Part shown: in pieces, positions 15,048 to 25,922 of the stretch
How positions within the stretch are numbered: the first letter of the stretch is position 1
Layout of the letters: each line of letters starts with the position of its first letter
Assembly: GCF_014360585.1 (NCBI RefSeq)
Contig: NZ_JACIXG010000037.1
Location: 1 to 50,605 of the forward strand
Length of the DNA: 50,605 nt
Direction of reading: 5' to 3'
Source: Nocardioides sp.
GTDB taxonomy: Bacteria > Actinomycetota > Actinomycetes > Propionibacteriales > Nocardioidaceae
The notes under the pieces: generated by a model
What the model was told of the DNA's origin: nothing
Seen by the model: only the letters and a program-made list of their open reading frames with translations
Databases searched by the model: none
Made by a program: the position numbers and the translations under genes

Positions 15048-17329
15048 GCGAGCCGCAGGTGGATCTCGTCGGACCAGCCGAACTCGAGCTTCGCTGCCTC
15101 GCTCGCGACAGGCTGGGGCACCCGTTCCCCGAGCTCACGGGCCACGACGATCGGCTTGTGCTCGCGGCCGTCCAGCAACGACCACGACGATGTCGCACAG
15201 ACATCGTGCTCGACGGCGGCGTCGCGCACCGCGCCCACCGGGACGGTGATCAGGAAGACCCCGTCACGATCGACCACGTCCAGCGGGATGTCGAGGGGTC
15301 TCTCCGGGGTCGGCCAGGTCCGGAGCAGCGCACCGGTGGATGCCAGCCGCGGACCGTCCGGACCGCGCAGGATCAGCTTCTGGCCCTGCCACCACGCATC
15401 ATGAACGACCGGACGGTCGTGGGCCGCGGTGATGACGAAGCACCCGTTCGGATCGCGGGTGGCGTTCACCGCGCGCCCCTTCATCAGCGATCGAGAACCG
15501 AGGAAGTCCGGGTGCACCGGCAGCGGGGACGTACGCCCGTTCCGGACCAGCTTCACCCGGGTCGGCACGATCTCCTCCATGGGCATGTCCATCCCGGACT
15601 TCTCGAGGATGGCGTCGACGGGCACCGTCAACCGCCACGGGGTGATGCCTCGGTCGCCTCGTTCCCCGATGGTCAGCGGGTGAGTCACCACCGCACCGCT
15701 GCGGTCGGTGAGGGTCAGCTCTGCGTGCGCAGGAGGCTTGCAACGGAAGGCGCCCCGGATCTCGATCTCGTCGCCGAGGTCCGTGGTGTGGTCCACCCAC
15801 GCGTCCGGAAGGTCGCGGACGGTGACGCCGAAGCCCCCCGGAAGGCGTCCTGGGCGACACCAGCGGTTGCCGATACGCCGCCAGCCCTGCCACCGCTCGC
15901 GGCCGTCTCCCGAGGTCGACACCTGGATCACGTCGCGTACATCGCGGTTGCGGATGCTGATCATGAGGCGCCATTGGCGATCGCCCGCCAGTCGCGATGG
16001 ATCGATGCTCAGCTCGAGCGTGGACCTGTCGGACTGACCGAACGCGATCGCCCGCGGCCTGACAACGTGATCCACCGGGATCTTGGTGCCCGCGGGACTC
16101 TGCAGCCACACCTTGAAGCGCGTCCGTCGCGCGAGCGCGAGGGTGTTGACGCCGACGTTGACCCGGACCGCGATCCGGGACCCGCTCCACCAGGCCTCCG
16201 TGGCCACGGCCTTGGGCTTCAGGTAGGCGGGGGCCAGGCGGAAGACCGAGTCGGGGGCGCCGACGGTGGCGTCCTCGAAGGCCGGGAGCTTCGCGTACCA
16301 GCCGTCCTTTCGTCGGGCCAGCGGCGCCAGGGTCCCGTTCTCGGCTCGATACCGGGTCAACGAGATCAGCGCATCGCGTTGGCGGCGCTTCAGCAGGTCG
16401 AACACGAGTCGCTCGAACGGCCCTTGTCGATCGAGGATCTTGTCGTCGATCCGCGCCAGGTAGCGCGCGGCGAGGTCGAAGATGCGTCCGGACTCGTCGG
16501 CCGGGTGGTCCTCGATCGATCGGGCGAGCACCTGGACGTCCGTCGCGGTGAGATGCGACTTCACCAGGTCGGCGAGGTAGGGAGCCTGCTCCTCGACCAT
16601 CTCGAACAGCATCTCGGCCGAACGTACGCGGTCCTCGATGTTGTCGAGGTGCCAGTGGCTCTGCGTGATCGATGCCTCGCCACCGTCGCGGTGACGCCAG
16701 TAGTAGACCGGCTCGGCGAGGACGTCGACCTGGCGGGCGCGGATGTGCGCGGCAAGGGCGACCGGGTAGTCCTCGTACAGCATGTCCGGGTAGCTGAGGC
16801 CCGCGGAGTCCCAGAAGTCGCGCCGGTAGACCTTGTTCCAGATGTAGCGGTCGATGCCCAGGATGTGGGTTCGTTTGCAGTGCGTCGCCATGCGGGTGGT
16901 GACGAACGGCCGCCGATGAGACCACGACTGCCAGACCGACACCGAGTCGAAGCGACGAGCGTTGCCCGCCACGAAGTCGGAGCCCGTCTTGGCCAACGTG
17001 TCCGTCATCAGCTCGTAGGCATACTCCGGCACGTAGTCGTCGGCATCGACGAACGCCAGGAGATCGCCCCGGCTGTTCTCGACGCCGATGTTCCGGGCGA
17101 CCCCGACACCGACCTTCGCCGAGGAGACCAGCCGGAATCGCGGATCCACCGAAGCGAACCGATCGGCGATCTCGGCGGATCCATCGGTGGACGCATCGTC
17201 GACCATGACCACTTCGAAGTCGGAGAAGGTCTGGGTCCGAAGCGACTCCAGGCAGGTCTGAAAGTAGGGCTCTACGTTGTGGAACGGTATGACGACACTA
17301 AGTGCGGCCTGCGACCTGAGCTCACCCAA
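15023..17329 (-). CDS. Family 2 glycosyltransferase with large C-terminal region
   Basis: The 768-residue protein starts with a GT-A domain: LSVVIPFHNVEPYF, VDDASTDGS (43-51) and the metal-binding VDADDY (94-99), followed by KVYRRDFW and EDYPVALAAH. Residues about 310-768 are beta-rich with repeated WW/WQG-type segments and resemble the C-terminal binding modules of TarS- or TagF-like wall polymer enzymes. It probably extends or decorates a wall glycopolymer at the cytoplasmic face. TTG at 17329 is chosen; it overlaps the preceding gene's stop by 8 bp, as expected in this operon. A longer frame to 17395 would overlap that gene by over 70 bp. Donor sugar unknown. Confidence 0.8.
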   Translation of the reverse strand: MGELRSQAALSVVIPFHNVEPYFQTCLESLRTQTFSDFEVVMVDDASTDGSAEIADRFASVDPRFRLVSSAKVGVGVARNIGVENSRGDLLAFVDADDYVPEYAYELMTDTLAKTGSDFVAGNARRFDSVSVWQSWSHRRPFVTTRMATHCKRTHILGIDRYIWNKVYRRDFWDSAGLSYPDMLYEDYPVALAAHIRARQVDVLAEPVYYWRHRDGGEASITQSHWHLDNIEDRVRSAEMLFEMVEEQAPYLADLVKSHLTATDVQVLARSIEDHPADESGRIFDLAARYLARIDDKILDRQGPFERLVFDLLKRRQRDALISLTRYRAENGTLAPLARRKDGWYAKLPAFEDATVGAPDSVFRLAPAYLKPKAVATEAWWSGSRIAVRVNVGVNTLALARRTRFKVWLQSPAGTKIPVDHVVRPRAIAFGQSDRSTLELSIDPSRLAGDRQWRLMISIRNRDVRDVIQVSTSGDGRERWQGWRRIGNRWCRPGRLPGGFGVTVRDLPDAWVDHTTDLGDEIEIRGAFRCKPPAHAELTLTDRSGAVVTHPLTIGERGDRGITPWRLTVPVDAILEKSGMDMPMEEIVPTRVKLVRNGRTSPLPVHPDFLGSRSLMKGRAVNATRDPNGCFVITAAHDRPVVHDAWWQGQKLILRGPDGPRLASTGALLRTWPTPERPLDIPLDVVDRDGVFLITVPVGAVRDAAVEHDVCATSSWSLLDGREHKPIVVARELGERVPQPVASEAAKLEFGWSDEIHLRLAPVTPIEA

Positions 17330-17696
17330 CGCGGTTGCCGTCCTCGAGTCGTCGCAACCGCTCCTCGAAGCGCATGGCTGCGGTGATGCGGGCACGTACC
17401 TGCTCCTGCTGACGCTGGATCTCGGCCCAGATCGAGGCGGTGTCGACGTTGCCGCCCGCCGCGGCGCCGGTGGCGATGTTGCCCCGCTCGACGGTCTCGC
17501 GCAGACTCTCCAGGCGCGCTTCGAGGGCCGCGACCTGCGGGCTGACCCGAGCGAGCTCGCGCTCGAGGTCAGCGATGCGGACCCGCTGCCGGTCCGTGAT
17601 CGCCCGCAGCTCCTCGATGATGGCCCGAGACTCCTCGGCGTCGGCAGCGGATCTGACTTTCCTGATGACCTCGCCGCGCAGTCGGTTCAACGCCAT
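17322..17696 (-). CDS. Small coiled-coil protein of the glycan operon
   Basis: A 124-residue acidic and basic helical protein without transmembrane segments. Residues about 15-75 (including RQRVRIADLERELARVSP) and 95-120 (AEIQRQQEQVRARITAAM) form heptad patterns. It lies between the GT29-like gene, which it overlaps by 10 bp, and the large GT2 gene, which overlaps it by 8 bp. AAGGAGG lies about 13 bases before ATG 17696. Overlap on both sides suggests a scaffold or length-control partner for the two transferases, as coiled-coil proteins do in some O-antigen systems; this is inference. No homologous family is recognised. Confidence 0.6.
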   Translation of the reverse strand: MALNRLRGEVIRKVRSAADAEESRAIIEELRAITDRQRVRIADLERELARVSPQVAALEARLESLRETVERGNIATGAAAGGNVDTASIWAEIQRQQEQVRARITAAMRFEERLRRLEDGNRVG

Positions 17697-18367
17697 AGAG
17701 ACACCCGTTCCTCCTTGAGCCAGTCGGTCATCACACGCGCCTCCGCCTCGATCCGATGTTCCCGTGCCACCGGCGAGGATCCGCCGACCTGGTAGGTCCA
17801 CTCCGTCTGCCCCGGGTCGTCGACGAACGAGAACCCGGACATCCGGATGTCGGCCTCAGGGAACAGGCTGACCGCCAGCCACGCGGCGGTGAAGCCCGTG
17901 GTCGGCGCCAGCTTCTCGGTCCGCCAGGGGATGTCGAGCTCGTCGCCGATCCGCGGGAGCACCTCCGCGTTGGGGAGGGGTACGAAGCCCAGATCGGGCG
18001 GCCACGACATCGGCCACACCTCGGGACGGCCGTGGAAGCGCATCGGCTCGGCGAGGAGGTAGAGACGCTCCCGGTAGCGGTCGAAGGTGTGCCGCGTCGG
18101 GCGGGTGATCCGGTTCCAGACCACGACGTCTGTTCGCGACCCCTGAGCGCGCGGGCCACCGGGTTCGTCGAGCACGAAGCTGTTGACCCGGATGACCAGG
18201 TCTGAGTCGTCGATCGCCTGCGCACGCTCATCGCTGGGCCCCAGCGGAGCATTGCCGAGCACGGCGACCGAGGTGACCGGTGTCCTCCTGGCGTACGTCG
18301 CCATCAGGTCGCGCAGGTAGACGAGGCCTTCAGTGATCGTGACTGCCCTTTCGGCGATCAACGTCAC
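17687..18367 (-). CDS. Family 29 (sialyltransferase)-like glycosyltransferase
   Basis: This 226-residue protein carries the set of sialylmotifs. Motif L is VAVLGNAPLG (35-44) followed by AIDDSDLVIRVNSF (51-64). Motif S is PTTGFTAAWLAVSLFPEADI (155-174) followed by SGFSF. Motif VS is His204-x4-Glu209 (HRIEAE), where the His is the catalytic residue in GT29. GT29 enzymes transfer CMP-activated nonulosonates. Since the neighbouring cluster encodes CMP-pseudaminic acid synthesis, the likely donor is CMP-Pse; this is inferred from context. GTG at 18367 has GGAAGGGGG about 7 bases upstream. It is the first gene of a three-gene reverse operon; the 225 bp upstream (18368-18592) hold no other gene I can support. 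Confidence 0.75.
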   Translation of the reverse strand: MTLIAERAVTITEGLVYLRDLMATYARRTPVTSVAVLGNAPLGPSDERAQAIDDSDLVIRVNSFVLDEPGGPRAQGSRTDVVVWNRITRPTRHTFDRYRERLYLLAEPMRFHGRPEVWPMSWPPDLGFVPLPNAEVLPRIGDELDIPWRTEKLAPTTGFTAAWLAVSLFPEADIRMSGFSFVDDPGQTEWTYQVGGSSPVAREHRIEAEARVMTDWLKEERVSLWR

Positions 18368-18592
18368 CGGTTTCCCCCTTCCAACGACTCTCGTCGCAGC
18401 GTCACCACAGTTCGCTGGGACGCGACAGATGCGTCACCCGTTCCGGAAAATCCTAACGAGCCAGTCGTCCGGCAGTTACCCGCCCGAGTACCTGTTTGGG
18501 CATCGGGGCGTCATTTCGTGCGCTTCGGATCCGAATGCGGCGACGCTGTAGGGATCCCGTCACCATTCATACATCTGTGTGTCGGTCGCCGG

Positions 18593-19186
18593 TCAGGCGG
18601 ACTGAGCCCCGCTCCAGCTGGTGCGCTCGGCCTCCAGCTCGGCGCGTACGGCGTCCAGCTCGGACTCCAGCTCGGCGACCCGGATGGCCGCCTCCGCGGC
18701 ATCCGCTTCGACGGCCTGGAGCCTCACCTCGAGCTGCTCTCCGCGCATCTCGGCCTGGGCGGCCCGACGAGCTTCCTCGCCGCGGCGGCGGACCGCCTCG
18801 GCTGCGCGCTGGTGAGCAGCGGCCAGGGCTGCCTCGAGCTCCTCGACAGCCTGGACGCGGTCGGCGAGCTTGGCGTCCATGTGCTCGCGGAACTCGGCGT
18901 TCTCCTCGGCCCGCTTCTCGGACTCGACGCGGAAGGCCTGAGCCTGCTCGGCACGGTCGCGCGCCCAGTCGCGGCGGGTCTGGAGAAGCTCGGAGTGGGT
19001 GATCTTGGTTGCGGCTGCGCCACAGGCGAGCCCGAGAACGGCCGCGAGCACGACGACCAGCCATGACCCGGAGGCCACCGCAGCGGTGATCGTGATGGCG
19101 GCCAGCGCCAGCAGGGCTACAGCAACCGTCAGGCGTGTGCTGCGCTGACGCCTGCGTGTGACTGAAGTTGCGGATGGGGAAGGCAT
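18593..19186 (-). CDS. Membrane-anchored coiled-coil protein
   Basis: The 197-residue protein has a basic N-terminus, two closely spaced hydrophobic segments (about residues 19-39 and 42-62), then a long charged helix of about 130 residues rich in Ala, Glu and Arg with heptad spacing. The N-terminus is probably cytoplasmic with a membrane hairpin, leaving the coiled coil in the cytoplasm. It follows DUF3180 by 15 bp at the end of the folate operon. Actinobacterial proteins of this form have been linked to cell-envelope organisation, but I do not recognise a specific family. ATG 19186 has a weak GGAAG upstream. Confidence 0.65.
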   Translation of the reverse strand: MPSPSATSVTRRRQRSTRLTVAVALLALAAITITAAVASGSWLVVVLAAVLGLACGAAATKITHSELLQTRRDWARDRAEQAQAFRVESEKRAEENAEFREHMDAKLADRVQAVEELEAALAAAHQRAAEAVRRRGEEARRAAQAEMRGEQLEVRLQAVEADAAEAAIRVAELESELDAVRAELEAERTSWSGAQSA

Positions 19187-19201
19187 GCTTCCACGGTACG
19201 G

Positions 19202-19639
19202 CTAGTTTTCATCGGGTTTGCGGACCCGGCAGGCGTGTTCGAGGAGTCGAGCGGCGATGACGATCGTGGCCCCGGCGACCGCTGCCACGGCCGAACGCAC
19301 CAGCCGATCCCCCGCGGTCGTGCTCATGTCGTAGCCCAGCCAGCTGATCGCGTAGCCCAGGTAACCGCCGGCAAGGAGCGCTCCGACCAAGGCGCAGGCA
19401 CGGGCGAGCACGAGCCGGTTGACCGCCTGATGAGCCTCGATCCGCTCACCGCGTACCTGTAGCTGGCGGTGGGTGACCCAGGCCGTGACGCCCAGCGTTG
19501 CCGCGATCAGCAGCAGCAGCATCGGCTGCGCCCAGGTGATCACCGGCGCGACCCCGCGCCAGGCCTCCAGCACGGGATGAGTCAGCCAGCCGCCGACGAT
19601 CCCGATGACGGCCCACGCCGTGATGGCTCCGCCCGACAT
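19202..19639 (-). CDS. DUF3180 membrane protein
   Basis: The protein has four predicted transmembrane helices, two in the N-terminal half (AITAWAVIGIVGGWLTH; PMLLLLIAATLGVTAWV) and two in the C-terminal half. Its position just downstream of folK is the conserved actinobacterial location of DUF3180. ATG 19639 is the first standard start that does not overlap folK and gives 145 residues, but no Shine-Dalgarno is visible. The preceding in-frame RLRP resembles the conserved DUF3180 N-terminus and GC3-rich codons continue to a CTG at 19714, so the true start may be that non-standard codon. Function unknown. Confidence 0.75.
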   Translation of the reverse strand: MSGGAITAWAVIGIVGGWLTHPVLEAWRGVAPVITWAQPMLLLLIAATLGVTAWVTHRQLQVRGERIEAHQAVNRLVLARACALVGALLAGGYLGYAISWLGYDMSTTAGDRLVRSAVAAVAGATIVIAARLLEHACRVRKPDEN

Positions 19640-19721
19640 CGGGCGGAGCCGGCGCTCGTCGTCGGCGGGATCCTTCTCAGGACCCTGGTCGGGGTCCTCG
19701 GGTGTCGCGCTCAGGTCCGGC

Positions 19722-20288
19722 TCAGAGCTCGAGAACGAGGTCGTCGCGGCGAGTGATGCCGCTCTGCCCGGACTTCTCCAGCAGCTCGGCGATCGGACCC
19801 ACACCCGGCAGATCAGCGTTCGGCTCCAGGTCGAGCCACGGCTTGAGCACGAAGGCGCGCTCGTGTGCACGCGGGTGCGGCAGCGTCAGCGACTCCTCCT
19901 CGAGGATCTTGTCGCCGACCGAGATGACGTCGATGTCGAGCGTGCGCGGCTCGTTGAAGATACCGCTGCGCGAGCGACCGTAGGCGTCCTCGATGGTGAG
20001 CGAGCGCTCGAGCAGACGCGTCGGCGTGAGGGTGGTGTCGGCGAGGACGATCGCGTTGAGGTAGAGCTCAGCGCCCTCCGGCGAGTCGACCGGCTCGGTC
20101 TCGTAGACCGGTGAGACCGTGGTCACCCAGACGTCCGGGGTCTCGGCGAGAGTGTTCAACGCGTCCTGCAGATTTGCCAACCGGTCCCCGAGATTGGAGC
20201 CCAACGACAGCACCGCCCGTCGAATCGGCCGCATCTCCCCGGTGAGCGTGTCGGCGTCGATGATGTACGGGTTGGGTACCTCTGTCAC
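19722..20288 (-). CDS. folK: 2-amino-4-hydroxy-6-hydroxymethyldihydropteridine diphosphokinase
   Basis: FolK transfers pyrophosphate from ATP to the dihydropterin made by FolB, supplying FolP. The 188-residue protein has LSLGSNLGDRLANLQ at the core start, YETEPV, and the family signature EPRTLDIDV that binds ATP and Mg, followed by LPHPRAHERAFVL. GTG at 20288 overlaps the folB stop by 4 bp (GTGA). An N-terminal extension of about 20 residues precedes the usual family start. Confidence 0.95.
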   Translation of the reverse strand: MTEVPNPYIIDADTLTGEMRPIRRAVLSLGSNLGDRLANLQDALNTLAETPDVWVTTVSPVYETEPVDSPEGAELYLNAIVLADTTLTPTRLLERSLTIEDAYGRSRSGIFNEPRTLDIDVISVGDKILEEESLTLPHPRAHERAFVLKPWLDLEPNADLPGVGPIAELLEKSGQSGITRRDDLVLEL

Positions 20289-20665
20289 GTGCTCTGCCTC
20301 CGGGTGATCGTCAGGGTGACGTCTTTGAACGTCGCTTCGATAGGCGCCCCCGGTTTGTGAACCGTAACACGTACCCAAAGCGCGCGGATGTCTGCAAGGC
20401 AAATGTCCGCGATCCGCTGGGCAAGCGTTTCGATGAGGTCCACCGGGTCGCGCTCAACATTGGTTTTGACCGCCATTGCGAGACTTCCGTAATCGACGGT
20501 GTCATGCAAGTCGTCCGTCTCCGCGGCCCTGCGGGAGTCGGTGCCGATGACCAGGTCGATGATGAACTTCTGCCCCTCACGGCGCTCGAAGTCGAAGACT
20601 CCGTGGTGGCCGAAGCACTCCAGACCGAGGATCTGAATTTCGTCCGCAGGTTCTGCGATGTTCAT
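20285..20665 (-). CDS. folB: Dihydroneopterin aldolase
   Basis: The 126-residue protein matches FolB in length and motifs: GLECFGHHGVFDFERREGQ at the N-terminus, DTVDYGSLA with the conserved Tyr, and LIETLAQRIAD. It cleaves dihydroneopterin to hydroxymethyldihydropterin and glycolaldehyde; the Lys in VRVTVHKPGAPI is the expected catalytic residue. ATG 20665 overlaps the folP stop by 4 bp, so folP, folB and folK are translationally coupled. Confidence 0.95.
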   Translation of the reverse strand: MNIAEPADEIQILGLECFGHHGVFDFERREGQKFIIDLVIGTDSRRAAETDDLHDTVDYGSLAMAVKTNVERDPVDLIETLAQRIADICLADIRALWVRVTVHKPGAPIEATFKDVTLTITRRQST

Positions 20666-21495
20666 CGAACGGTCTCTCTCGCTTCGGTCGTCTCGAGTTT
20701 CGCTGTCGCCGCGAGGGCGTCCTTGGCGGCGCGTACGTCATGAACACGCGTGGCCCAGACGCCGCGTTGCGCAAGGAAGACGGTGATCGCATCGTGGGCG
20801 CTCTCCCGCTCGGTCACCGGGCGCGGCGTGCCGTCGGGTGCGGCCAGCAGGCGGCCGAGGAACGCCTTGCGGCTGGCGCCGATGAGCAGCGGGAAGCCGA
20901 GCTTGTGGAACTCCTCCACCCCCGCCAGGAGACGCCAGTTGTCATCGGCCGTCTTGGAGAAGCCGAGCCCGGGGTCGATCACGATGTTGTCGTCCTGGAT
21001 CCCCGCCGACCGCGCCGCCTCGATCCGCTGCTCCAGCTCCTGCTTGACCGTGGCGACCACTCCGTCGGCGTAGACGAGATGGTCCTCGTGCTGCATCTCC
21101 GCGCCGTGGGCGCGCCAGTGCATCACGACGTACGTCGCGCCGTGGTCGGCGGCCACCTTCAAGATCCCCGGGTCGGCCAGGCCGCCCGAGACGTCGTTGA
21201 TGATCTTGGCCCCGGCCTTCAGCGCGGCCTCGGCGACCTCGGGCCGCATGGTGTCGACCGAGAGGGTCGCCCCCTCGTGGGACAGCGTCTCGATGACCGG
21301 CACCACCCGAGCCAGCTCATCGGCGACCAGAGGCCTGGTCGCCCCCGGCCGGGTCGACTCGCCACCGATGTCGAGCAGGTCCGCGCCCTGCGCCAGGAGT
21401 GCGTGGCCATGAGCCACCGCATCGTCGGTCGCCAAGAACCGCCCACCGTCGCTGAACGAGTCGGGCGTGACGTTGACGATCCCCATGACCTGCAC
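20662..21495 (-). CDS. folP: Dihydropteroate synthase
   Basis: FolP joins dihydropterin pyrophosphate to p-aminobenzoate and is the sulfonamide target. The 277-residue TIM-barrel protein shows MGIVNVTPDSFSDGGRF, the pterin-binding DIGGESTRPGA, INDVSGG and DPGLGFSKT. GTG at 21495 is chosen because AGGG lies upstream; ATG three codons later is also possible. The gene lies 22 bp after folE. Context (folE, folP, folB, folK) and intact motifs indicate the folate enzyme rather than the FolP2-like paralogue found in some Actinobacteria. Confidence 0.95.
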   Translation of the reverse strand: MQVMGIVNVTPDSFSDGGRFLATDDAVAHGHALLAQGADLLDIGGESTRPGATRPLVADELARVVPVIETLSHEGATLSVDTMRPEVAEAALKAGAKIINDVSGGLADPGILKVAADHGATYVVMHWRAHGAEMQHEDHLVYADGVVATVKQELEQRIEAARSAGIQDDNIVIDPGLGFSKTADDNWRLLAGVEEFHKLGFPLLIGASRKAFLGRLLAAPDGTPRPVTERESAHDAITVFLAQRGVWATRVHDVRAAKDALAATAKLETTEARETVR

Positions 21496-21517
21496 AGTTC
21501 GACCCTATCCGGCAGGG

Positions 21518-22156
21518 TCAGCGCGTTCCGCCCCGGATCAGGGCCATCGCCTCGGCCCGGGTGGTGGCGTTGGAGCGCATCGTGCCGCGTACGGCGCTGG
21601 TGATCGTGCGCGCGCCGGCCTTCTTGACGCCGCGCATCGTCATGCAGAGATGCTCGGCCTCGACGACCACGATGACGCCTCGCGCGTCGAGGAGGTCCAT
21701 GAGCGCGTCGGCCACCTGGGTGGTGAGTCGCTCCTGGACCTGCGGCCGCTTGGCATAGACGTCGACCAACCGGGCGAGCTTGGACAGCCCGGTGATCTTG
21801 CCGGAGGTCGCCGGGATGTAGCCGACGTGGGCGACACCCGTGAACGGGACCAGGTGGTGCTCGCACATCGACCACAGCTCGATGTCACGGACCAGGACCA
21901 TCTCGTCGTGGCCGAGATCAAAGGTCGTGGTGAGGACCTCCTCGGGCGTCTGGTGCAGCCCGCGGGTCACCTCCTGGTAGGCCCGGGCGACCCTAGCGGG
22001 GGTCTCGATCAGCCCCTCGCGGTCGGGATCCTCCCCGATCGCGTAGAGCAGCTCGCGCACTGCCGCTTCGGCCCGCTTCTGGTCGAAGGTAGGAACGTCC
22101 GCCACGTCCCGCTCGGGGACGTGGACGGGCGCTACCTCGTCGAAGGTCTCAGACAT
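21518..22156 (-). CDS. folE: GTP cyclohydrolase I
   Basis: FolE converts GTP to dihydroneopterin triphosphate, the first folate step. The 212-residue protein has the Zn-binding [26 protein letters not shown] and [14 protein letters not shown] with the second Zn Cys. This is the Zn-dependent type. ATG 22156 is chosen because an N-terminal acidic leader and the catalytic core follow at normal spacing; the Shine-Dalgarno is weak. It begins 19 bp after ftsH. Confidence 0.96.
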   Translation of the reverse strand: MSETFDEVAPVHVPERDVADVPTFDQKRAEAAVRELLYAIGEDPDREGLIETPARVARAYQEVTRGLHQTPEEVLTTTFDLGHDEMVLVRDIELWSMCEHHLVPFTGVAHVGYIPATSGKITGLSKLARLVDVYAKRPQVQERLTTQVADALMDLLDARGVIVVVEAEHLCMTMRGVKKAGARTITSAVRGTMRSNATTRAEAMALIRGGTR

Positions 22157-22175
22157 CTGATCGTCTTCTGATCGT

Positions 22176-24239
<2,064 letters not shown>

Positions 24240-24376
24240 AGGCTTCTTTCAACCGTTACGGGGTCAGACATGCACGCAGGTCCGCGTGCCTGCCATATAG
24301 AACGACGGTACACGCCAAATCGTGCCCGCCCCATCTGTGCGGTTCCGCTGTCCGCGTAACAGGATGGCTCCGGGTG

Positions 24377-24928
24377 TCAGGAGTAGACGTGCGGAGCGAG
24401 GGTCGAGATGTCGCGCAGGTTGCGGTATTTCTCGTTGAAGTCGAGGCCGTAGCCGACCACGAACTCGTCGGGGATGTCCCAACCGACGTACTTCACGTCG
24501 ACGGGCATGCTGACCGCCTCGGGCTTGCGCAGCAGGGTGGCGATCTCGATGCTCGCCGGGCCGCGGCTGGTCAGGTTGGAGGTCAGCCAGGTCAGGGTCA
24601 GGCCGGAGTCGATGATCTCGTCCACGACGAGCACGTGCTTGCCGGTGACGTCGGTGTCGAGGTCCTTCAGGATCCTCACCACGCCGGACGACTTGGTGCC
24701 GGAGCCGTAGGAGGAGACGGCCATCCAGTCCATCTCGACGTGGCGGTTCAAGGCTCGGGCGAGGTCGGCCATGATCATCACCGCGCCTCGCAGGACGCCG
24801 ACGATCAGCAGCTCCTCACCCTCGTAGTCCTTCTCGATCCGGCGGGCCAGCTCTTCGACCTTCGCCTGGATCTCGTCGTGGGTGAACAGGGTCTTCACGA
24901 GGTCGTCGCCGACGTACTCGGTGTCCAT
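24377..24928 (-). CDS. hpt: Hypoxanthine phosphoribosyltransferase
   Basis: This purine salvage enzyme converts hypoxanthine or guanine to IMP or GMP with PRPP. The 183-residue protein has the PRPP-binding motif HVLVVDEIIDSGLTL, the flexible-loop SSYGSGTKSSG and VGWDIPDEFVVGYGLDFNEKYRN near the C-terminus. ATG 24928 lies 10 bp beyond the tilS stop; GTG at 24937 is an alternative start. tilS, hpt and ftsH in this order are a common bacterial arrangement. Confidence 0.96.
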   Translation of the reverse strand: MDTEYVGDDLVKTLFTHDEIQAKVEELARRIEKDYEGEELLIVGVLRGAVMIMADLARALNRHVEMDWMAVSSYGSGTKSSGVVRILKDLDTDVTGKHVLVVDEIIDSGLTLTWLTSNLTSRGPASIEIATLLRKPEAVSMPVDVKYVGWDIPDEFVVGYGLDFNEKYRNLRDISTLAPHVYS

Positions 24929-24938
24929 GTCCGTCACT

Positions 24939-25922
24939 CTAAGGGCTCGGTGTGAACGGTCCCGATTCGAAGACGATACGACCGTTCGTACGCTTCGCGC
25001 GCAGGTGTCCCGGAAGGTCGATCCAACGCTGTCCGCGCCAGCCGGTGACCAGCTCGTCGACGGCCTTGACGTGCTCACGGGTGAGCTCCGTGGGCGGGCT
25101 GCCGGCTTCGAGGGCGGAGAGCCGGAGGACCCGGGTGCGGACGGCGGACGGATACCCGGCGAGGGTCTCGACCGGGAGGGTCCCGTCGAGGTCGCGGTGC
25201 ATCGCCTCGGCGATGTCGTCGATGAAGTCGGCGTCCTCGCGGAGCTGCTCGGCGGTGCGGGCCAGCGCGTCGGCCACCCCGGGGCCGAGGTCCTCCTCGA
25301 GGGTCGGCAGGACTCGGTGGCGGATGCGCGCGCGGGTGTAGGCGAAGTCGCGGTTGTGCGGGTCCTGCCAGATGTCGAGTCCCTCGACCTGGCACGCCGT
25401 CTCGGTGTCGATCCTGGTCGTCGCCAGCAGCGGACGGCGATAGCGGTCGAAGGCTGCTCTCATCCCGGAGAGGCTGCGCGCACCCGAGCCCCTGGTCAGG
25501 CCCAGCAGGACCGTCTCGGCCTGGTCGTCGCGGGTGTGGCCGAGCAGGATCGTGCTCGCGCCGAGGCGCTCGGCGAGCTGGTCGAGGACCGCGTAGCGAG
25601 CCTGTCGTGCCGCGGCCTCGGGGCCGTCACCGTCGACCTTGACCTCGATCGTCGCGGTGACCGTCTCGTCGACGCCCATCACGGCGAGCTGTCCGACGAC
25701 CTTCGCGGCCTGTGCCCGGCTGCCGTCCTGCATCCCGTGGTCGACGGTCGCGCCGATGACGTGCAGGCCCAGCTTGTGACCCTCGAAGACGGCCGCGGAG
25801 GCCAGCGCCATCGAGTCCGCTCCCCCGGAGCAGGCCACGATCACCTTTTCCCCCGGCTCGAGCTGCTCGAGCGTGGCACGGACGGGACGACGTACTGCGG
25901 CGATGGAGGGGTGAAGACTCAC
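24939..25922 (-). CDS. tilS: tRNA(Ile)-lysidine synthetase
   Basis: TilS modifies C34 of the CAU-anticodon tRNA-Ile so that it reads AUA. The 327-residue protein contains the PP-loop SGGADS (32-37), ATVDHGMQDGS, GHTRDDQAETVLLGLTRG and the tRNA-recognition DPHNRDFAYTRARIRH. It is the short actinobacterial form with no long C-terminal domain. The GTG start at 25922 overlaps the stop of the metalloprotease gene by 4 bp. Confidence 0.95.
   Translation of the reverse strand: MSLHPSIAAVRRPVRATLEQLEPGEKVIVACSGGADSMALASAAVFEGHKLGLHVIGATVDHGMQDGSRAQAAKVVGQLAVMGVDETVTATIEVKVDGDGPEAAARQARYAVLDQLAERLGASTILLGHTRDDQAETVLLGLTRGSGARSLSGMRAAFDRYRRPLLATTRIDTETACQVEGLDIWQDPHNRDFAYTRARIRHRVLPTLEEDLGPGVADALARTAEQLREDADFIDDIAEAMHRDLDGTLPVETLAGYPSAVRTRVLRLSALEAGSPPTELTREHVKAVDELVTGWRGQRWIDLPGHLRAKRTNGRIVFESGPFTPSP

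Noticed and set aside
24240..24376. Small gene between ftsH and hpt
   Set aside because: No frame in the 137-bp gap has a ribosome-binding site or coding-like codon use.
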